Positions 21,729 through 25,467 of a DNA stretch of 25,467 nt are shown in pieces. Position 1 is the stretch's first letter. The number at the start of each line of letters is the position of its first letter. Source of the DNA: Chloroflexota bacterium (lineage in GTDB: Bacteria; Chloroflexota; Dehalococcoidia; Tepidiformales; Tepidiformaceae); contig CAUJEQ010000087.1 in assembly GCA_963169135.1 (NCBI GenBank), forward strand, positions 1 to 25,467. The letters run 5' to 3'. The notes beneath the pieces are model-generated. The model was not told where the DNA came from, did not search any database, and saw only the letters and a program-made list of their open reading frames with translations. A program made the translations under genes and the position numbers.

Positions 21729-22187
21729 ATGGCGACAGCAATCAGGTGCCGGTTCCCCTCGACCGAGTGGTTCGAAGCGCTCGGACAGGAGATGGACCGC
21801 GACAAAGACACATTCCGTAAGTTCGGCTGGATCGACACGACTGTCGCCATCGTCATTGAGGCAGGCGGCGGTCTCCCCGAAAGCCGGGCATGGCTCCTCA
21901 CGTTCGGGCCCTACACGCTCGACAGCGTGAAGGAGATTGTGCCCTCGGCAGCGGCCGGGGCCGACTTCAGCCTCGTCGCCCCCTACTCTACCTGGAAGGA
22001 GATGGTGCAAAACATCGCCGCGAACGACGGGGCGGACCTCAATCACACCATTAACTACCTCCACTTCGGCCAGGTGGAGCTGAAGGCCGCCGACCAGCTC
22101 AAGGCCGACATCTTCTTCCGCGTGAACAGCAGCCTACAGGCATACCTGGACAAAGCGGCGTGCGTCGAAGCCGACTTCGCCGCCTAG
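21729..22187 (+). CDS. Small protein, possibly SCP2-like lipid carrier, in the diiron operon
   Basis: 152 residues, soluble, no signal peptide. The layout (an N-terminal helix EWFEALGQEMDRDKDTFRKFG, then beta-strands VAIVIE and AWLLTFGP, then FSLVAPYSTWKEMVQNIAAN, and a C-terminal LKADIFFRVNSSLQAYLDKA) resembles sterol-carrier-protein-2-type domains. In those a strand-TWKE-helix unit forms a lipid-binding tunnel. The match is by pattern only and is weak. It lies between the diiron protein and the ferredoxin with gaps of 38 and 28 bp and surely shares their transcript. If SCP2-like, it could present a hydrophobic substrate to the diiron protein. GGAGAAGAGG precedes the ATG. Confidence 0.82.
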   Translation: MATAIRCRFPSTEWFEALGQEMDRDKDTFRKFGWIDTTVAIVIEAGGGLPESRAWLLTFGPYTLDSVKEIVPSAAAGADFSLVAPYSTWKEMVQNIAANDGADLNHTINYLHFGQVELKAADQLKADIFFRVNSSLQAYLDKAACVEADFAA

Positions 22188-22215
22188 CCTCATGGAGCCG
22201 GAGGTTGGTCTGAAA

Positions 22216-22485
22216 ATGACTGAGCCAATGCCCCCGGATGCAGCTGTCACGTCGTACATCATCAGTTCGGACTGCCTCAACTGTGGCGTGTGCGAGTTCA
22301 TGTGCCCGGAGGGCGCGATCGTCCAGGCGCCCAACCAGTTCATCGTTGACAAGCATCGCTGCACCGGTTGCGGCAAGTGCGTGCCGTACTGTCTGGTACG
22401 GGCGATCACGCCGCGCGACCGGTTCGCCGAGCGGCAGGAGCGCACGGTGAAGGCCAAATTGCGCCGGGTGCTCGAGGGGTCCTGA
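22216..22485 (+). CDS. 2[4Fe-4S] ferredoxin
   Basis: 89 residues with two classic clusters: CLNCGVCEFMC (Cys20, 23, 26, 30) and CTGCGKCVPYC (Cys49, 52, 55, 59), each able to hold a [4Fe-4S] centre. It is a cytoplasmic one-electron carrier. It is the last gene of the diiron operon, so it probably passes electrons to the diiron protein. I chose the ATG at 22216, which has GGAGG 11 bases upstream; the in-frame ATG at 22192 has no ribosome-binding site, though it would only add eight residues. The basic C-terminal helix (ERQERTVKAKLRRVLEGS) may dock a partner. The next gene is convergent. Confidence 0.93.
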   Translation: MTEPMPPDAAVTSYIISSDCLNCGVCEFMCPEGAIVQAPNQFIVDKHRCTGCGKCVPYCLVRAITPRDRFAERQERTVKAKLRRVLEGS

Positions 22486-22564
22486 CGCAGAGCTGGCGGA
22501 CGCGGGCACGTGGGGAACCTCGAAGAAGGGAGTGGGCCGGATTCCATGCCGTCCGGACCGGCGG

Positions 22565-22957
22565 TCACTCGCACCAGAGCAGGCGGACGTGGTCGTCGTC
22601 CACAAACACGATGGCGGCCTGTCCGAACATGTGGCCGAGGGCGAGCGCTTCTTCGCGGCTGATGCCGGTGGTGGCGAAGGAAGGCTCGATATGGACGGCA
22701 GTGGCGTCACGGCCGCGCGCGGGGAGGCAGGGCCAGCCGCGGCGCGTGATTTCGGCTTCGAGGCGGAGATTCGCGGCCCGGTTCTCCGCCTCGCCGGGAC
22801 GGGTGGTGCCGGGGTTCCACGCGGTGACCAGTGCGAGGGGGATGGGCAGTCCGGCGGGGGCGGCCTCGCCGATGCGGAAGACGACCGTCCCGGCTGGCAG
22901 GTCAACCTCGTAGATGGCGTCGCGATAGAGCTGTTCGAGGGAAGCGGGACGAAACAT
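22565..22957 (-). CDS. DUF3293 domain protein
   Basis: 130 residues from the ATG at 22957. The conserved pattern is that of DUF3293: ALVTAWNPGTTRPGEAENRAAN, then LRLEAEITRRGWPCLPARGRD, HIEPSFATTGISREEALALGHMFGQAAIVFVDDDHVRLLWCE. The WNP and N-x-x-N residues and the C-terminal GQ-A-h-h pattern are typical. The family has no assigned function known to me. The protein is small and soluble. No Shine-Dalgarno precedes this ATG. The reading frame extends further upstream to 23284, but that part is Pro/Arg-rich, antisense to the RDD gene and unlikely to be real. It is divergent from the RDD gene with 32 bp between starts. Confidence 0.88.
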   Translation of the reverse strand: MFRPASLEQLYRDAIYEVDLPAGTVVFRIGEAAPAGLPIPLALVTAWNPGTTRPGEAENRAANLRLEAEITRRGWPCLPARGRDATAVHIEPSFATTGISREEALALGHMFGQAAIVFVDDDHVRLLWCE

Positions 22958-22989
22958 GGGAGGGTTGACGCGGATGCTACCGTTTCTGC

Positions 22990-23619
22990 ATGGGCGGTGG
23001 AGCGACCCGAGAGCCATTGGAACACCCGGCAGCGGACCGTGCAGCGGAGCTTCTGCGCGGGCTGGAGCGGCTGAAGACGAACGAGCCGCGGCTCGCCGAT
23101 CCGATGGAGCGGGCAACGGCGCGTGTGATTGACGCGCTGGTGTGGCTGGTCGTGTTTTTTGTGGCCGGCGCGGCCGGGTATGTGATCGGAGATTTGCTGG
23201 GACTGACGGTGGAGCCGGACACGTTGCCCGGGGGGCTGGTGTCAGGCACGCCGGAAATGCATCCCGCGGTGAGCTGGGCCACACTCCTGGCGATTGTCGC
23301 AGTGCTGTACCTGTATGAGGTGCCCGCGACAGCCCGCCGGGGAAGGCACGTTGCCAAGCGGCGGCTCAAGCTCCAGGTGGTTGGGCCGAACGGAAAGCCG
23401 CCCGGGCTGGCGCGGGCTTCGGTCCGCTGGTTTGCCTGGTGGCTGCCGGCGTTTGCGGCGTTTGCACTCTGGGGGTCGACCGTGGAATCCGACTGGGCCT
23501 TCCTGTTCCTTGGGCTGGAGATGGGGGCGCTGTTGATTCCGGGGGCGATGTTCCTCGACGAAGAGAACCGCGGGCTCCACGATCGGCTGGCGGGCACGCG
23601 GGTGCTGGCCGAGCGCTGA
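22990..23619 (+). CDS. RDD family membrane protein
   Basis: 209 residues. After a 38-residue cytoplasmic segment, ATARVIDALVWLVVFFVAG carries the Arg and first Asp of the RDD motif at the start of helix 1. Helix 2 is around residues 94-110 (AVSWATLLAIVAVLYLY), followed by the basic loop RRGRHVAKRRLKLQVV. Further helices lie around 140-158 and 165-182, and RGLHDRLAGTRVL holds the second Asp. Three or four membrane segments in all. RDD proteins are inner-membrane proteins, mostly of unknown function; some are linked to ion or compatible-solute transport. No Shine-Dalgarno is visible before the ATG. Confidence 0.88.
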   Translation: MGGGATREPLEHPAADRAAELLRGLERLKTNEPRLADPMERATARVIDALVWLVVFFVAGAAGYVIGDLLGLTVEPDTLPGGLVSGTPEMHPAVSWATLLAIVAVLYLYEVPATARRGRHVAKRRLKLQVVGPNGKPPGLARASVRWFAWWLPAFAAFALWGSTVESDWAFLFLGLEMGALLIPGAMFLDEENRGLHDRLAGTRVLAER

Positions 23620-23630
23620 GCCGCGACCGC

Positions 23631-23659
23631 TCGACAGGGGCAGCCGCCCGCTCCAGAAT
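23631..23659 (+). promoter_or_regulatory. Promoter of a probably leaderless enoyl-CoA hydratase-family message
   Basis: TCGACA (23631-23636) and CAGAAT (23654-23659) are 17 bases apart. The -10 ends six bases before the ATG at 23666, so the first base of the start codon is the likely transcription start. No Shine-Dalgarno is present. Confidence 0.55.
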
Positions 23660-23665
23660 CCGGGC

Positions 23666-24475
23666 ATGAACGAGCCCATCATTTTCGAACAACACGGCCC
23701 CATCGGCTTGCTGACGCTGAACCGCCCGGAGCGCCTCAACGCCATCGATCACGGCATGCTGCGGGCGCTGCGCGAGTTCTTCGATGCGCGCCACCGTGAC
23801 TATGGAACGCGCGTGATTGTTGTCACCGGCGCCGGAAGGGGCTTCTGCGCGGGGCTCGACCTGAAGGCGGGGAGCGAACAGGGCCAGTGGCAACCCGGCG
23901 TCGGGCCGGTGCAGGATTCGATGACGTTCCAGGAAGACATCGCAGACCTGATGGTGAAGATGCGGAGCTGCCCACAGCCGCTGATTGCGGCGGTCAATGG
24001 CGCTGCGACCGGGGGCGGGCTCTCGATCGCGATCGCCTGCGACATGCGCATCGGCACGGAGCACGCGCGCTTCGCGTGCTCGTACCTGAACCTGGGGCTT
24101 GGTGGCGCGGACGTTGGGTCGTCGTACTTCCTGCCGAAGATCGTGGGCCCTGCCCATGCGGCCGACATGCTGTATTCCGGCCGGATCGTCGATGCGGAAG
24201 AGGCGCGGGAGATGCGGCTGATCACGAAGATCATGGCCCAGGACGAATTGGTGCCGGCAGCGGTGGCGGTGGCGGAGGGTATGGCACGGAAGGCGAGCCC
24301 GTTGGGACTACGGCTTACCAAGCAGGTGCTGAACGAGACGGTCAATGGCATCCCGCTGGAGACCGCGCTGAAGCTGGAAAACCGCAACCAGATCCTGGCC
24401 AGCCAGACGGCCGACGCGAGCGAAGCGCGGCAGGCGTGGTTCGAGAAGCGGGACCCGGTCTGGCGGGACGAATAG
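23666..24475 (+). CDS. Enoyl-CoA hydratase/isomerase family protein lacking both canonical Glu residues
   Basis: 269 residues with the crotonase fold. Oxyanion-hole segments are GRGFCAGLDLK (58-67) and NGAATGGGLSIAIACDMR (111-128). The two catalytic glutamates of enoyl-CoA hydratase (Glu144, Glu164 of the rat enzyme) fall on Ser120 and Tyr140. The GLGGADVGSSYFLPKIVG segment instead carries Asp149, near the position of the catalytic Asp204 of dienoyl-CoA isomerase (there GLAADVG; one residue longer here). It probably acts on an acyl-CoA, but as isomerase, thioesterase or lyase rather than classic hydratase. It follows the RDD gene by 46 bp and has its own promoter. Confidence 0.9.
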   Translation: MNEPIIFEQHGPIGLLTLNRPERLNAIDHGMLRALREFFDARHRDYGTRVIVVTGAGRGFCAGLDLKAGSEQGQWQPGVGPVQDSMTFQEDIADLMVKMRSCPQPLIAAVNGAATGGGLSIAIACDMRIGTEHARFACSYLNLGLGGADVGSSYFLPKIVGPAHAADMLYSGRIVDAEEAREMRLITKIMAQDELVPAAVAVAEGMARKASPLGLRLTKQVLNETVNGIPLETALKLENRNQILASQTADASEARQAWFEKRDPVWRDE

Positions 24476-24497
24476 CGGCCCACGGCCGGGGGGCCGC
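24475..24497 (+). terminator. Hairpin after the crotonase-family gene
   Basis: GCGGCCC and GGGCCGC form a 7-bp GC stem with a 9-nt loop, starting in the last base of the stop codon. There is no U-tract, so it may be a weak or Rho-assisted terminator, or only a stabilising stem. Confidence 0.35.
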
Positions 24498-24513
24498 ATG
24501 TCAGACTGGGCGC

Positions 24514-25110
24514 GTGACGACGTTTCTCTGGTTGCTGGTGGCGTGGGGCACGGCCTTCGCCATCAGCGTCGTGCCGGCGTTCATGCCGCCGATGTGGGCC
24601 GTGCTCACGGCGTTCCGGGTGGGGACGGGCGTGCCGCTGGTGCCGCTCGCGATCGGCGGAGCGGTAGGCGGAGCGTTGGGGAGGTTCGTGCTGGCGGAAC
24701 TCACGCGCTGGATGGCGCCCCGCCTTCCGGAGAGGTCACGGCGGAACGCGGAGGCGCTCGGGGCGTGGTTTGACCGCCGCAGCAGGCGGAGGCGTGGTGC
24801 GGCGGTAGCCTATGCCGCCGCCTATACGGCCGGCCCGTTCCCCAGCAACGCGCTGTTTATCGCCGCGGGCGCCGGCCGGATACCGGCGGCGCCGCTGGCG
24901 CTGGGCTACGGGCTGGCGCACCTGGCTACTGACCTGCTCTGGGTGTGGGTGGGGGCGACGGCGGCCGGAAGTGCCGGCGAACTGCTGTCCGGGACGTTCA
25001 CCAACTGGTGGAGCCTGGCGCTGCAGCTGGCCGGGGTGGCGGTGATCCTCGCGGTGTTCCGGCTGCCGTGGGCGCGGTGGCTGATGCGCGATGGCGGCGT
25101 AGCGGAGTGA
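24514..25110 (+). CDS. Small integral membrane protein, family not recognised
   Basis: 198 residues from the GTG at 24514. Hydrophobic segments at about 2-24, 40-58, 96-118 and 125-145, with a last one around 165-182, suggest four or five helices. The basic stretch RRNAEALGAWFDRRSRRRR (about 75-93) should be cytoplasmic. The phrase AGPFPSNALFIAAGAGRIP resembles the membrane loop of DedA/VTT-type proteins, but the likeness is slight. CAGACT ends six bases before the GTG, the same layout as for the gene upstream, and there is no Shine-Dalgarno, so the message may be leaderless. Function unknown. Confidence 0.8.
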   Translation: MTTFLWLLVAWGTAFAISVVPAFMPPMWAVLTAFRVGTGVPLVPLAIGGAVGGALGRFVLAELTRWMAPRLPERSRRNAEALGAWFDRRSRRRRGAAVAYAAAYTAGPFPSNALFIAAGAGRIPAAPLALGYGLAHLATDLLWVWVGATAAGSAGELLSGTFTNWWSLALQLAGVAVILAVFRLPWARWLMRDGGVAE

Positions 25111-25209
25111 CGACCGGGGCCGTGAGAGCGTCACGTAGGCTCGTTGCCACCGGCGATACCGCTGCCGGTGCCATGGAGCGGGGCGCCGCGCTGCCGAAAA
25201 CCTGTACGC

Positions 25210-25467
25210 ATGACTACGACACGACTGCCCTTCCGCATCCTGCCCGCGTTCCCGGGCGGAACGCGCCCGCAGCCTGAGGGCAAGGGCCATCGAAGCGCGA
25301 CGCGCGCCTTCGCCCTTGCAACCATCGCAGGCAGCGCGGTCTACCTCTTCTGGCGCGCGGGTTTCACAGTCGAAATGAGCGCATGGTTTGTCGCCATTCC
25401 CCTCCTTGCGGCGGAGTTCCACAGCCTGGCGGGGCTTGCGCTCTACACGGTCCAGCTCTGGGATGTC
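25210..25467 (+). CDS. N-terminus of a cellulose-synthase-like glycosyltransferase (cut by window end)
   Basis: The ATG at 25210 opens an uninterrupted frame of 86 codons to the end of the window. After about 28 residues of basic, Pro-rich cytoplasmic sequence come two hydrophobic helices (FALATIAGSAVYLFWRAGF and SAWFVAIPLLAAEFHSLAG, continuing to TVQLWDV). The W-R-x-x and A-E-x-x-x-L pattern just before the LWDV end is how membrane family-2 glycosyltransferases of the cellulose-synthase type usually begin. The catalytic D-D-D-QxxRW motifs lie outside the window, so the assignment rests on the start alone. The 99-bp gap to the previous gene holds a 7-bp inverted repeat (25148-25170) and no clear ribosome-binding site. 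Confidence 0.62.
   Translation, partial: MTTTRLPFRILPAFPGGTRPQPEGKGHRSATRAFALATIAGSAVYLFWRAGFTVEMSAWFVAIPLLAAEFHSLAGLALYTVQLWDV

Noticed and set aside
22958..23284. N-terminal extension of the DUF3293 frame
   Set aside because: Pro/Arg/Ala-rich and antisense to the RDD gene. The domain begins right after the ATG at 22957.

Overview
This is high-GC DNA with short intergenic gaps; no stretch longer than 300 bases lacks a gene. The gene mix points to a Chloroflexota bacterium, perhaps close to the Tepidiformia/Dehalococcoidia. That is an inference from F420 genes, a bL21-bL27-bL31-DUF1385 run beside ftsH, a Gram-positive-type LexA box and several start codons that look leaderless. An actinobacterial relative is the main alternative. 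No rRNA, tRNA, CRISPR, insertion sequence or phage gene was seen.

Layout. 1-4.9 kb is a damage-tolerance region: the C-terminal part of the error-prone polymerase DnaE2 (+), a PLP aminotransferase (-), and imuB with a small overlapping DUF6504-like gene (-) behind a near-perfect 26-bp LexA palindrome. 4.9-8.9 kb is a minus-strand housekeeping block: ftsH, rplU, rpmA, rpmE, then a DUF1385 membrane protein after a terminator. 9.1-10.6 kb holds two F420 genes, npdG and cofE. 10.6-12.1 kb holds a vapBC-type toxin-antitoxin pair and a second, uncharacterised, translationally coupled pair on the minus strand. 12.1-14.8 kb carries a CocE-type hydrolase, dut and rplS, closed by a strong hairpin terminator. 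14.8-18.4 kb has a DHA2-type MFS exporter diverging from prfC (RF3). 18.4-22.5 kb has a zinc alcohol dehydrogenase lacking the structural-zinc cysteines, diverging from a PAS-LuxR regulator. The regulator precedes a ferritin-like diiron protein, an SCP2-like small protein and a 2[4Fe-4S] ferredoxin. The end holds DUF3293, RDD, enoyl-CoA hydratase-family and membrane-protein genes, and the start of a cellulose-synthase-like glycosyltransferase.

How the parts may work together. LexA cleavage after DNA damage should derepress imuB and its small partner, which would support DnaE2 in translesion synthesis. NpdG exchanges hydride between NADPH and F420, and CofE adds the glutamate tail to F420. The best candidate for an undescribed system is the regulator-diiron-SCP2-ferredoxin cluster. 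There a Cys-rich PAS sensor could control an iron-dependent oxidoreductase, with the ferredoxin as electron donor and the SCP2-like protein as a possible carrier of a hydrophobic substrate. The second candidate is the coupled 73-aa/161-aa pair beside vapBC.
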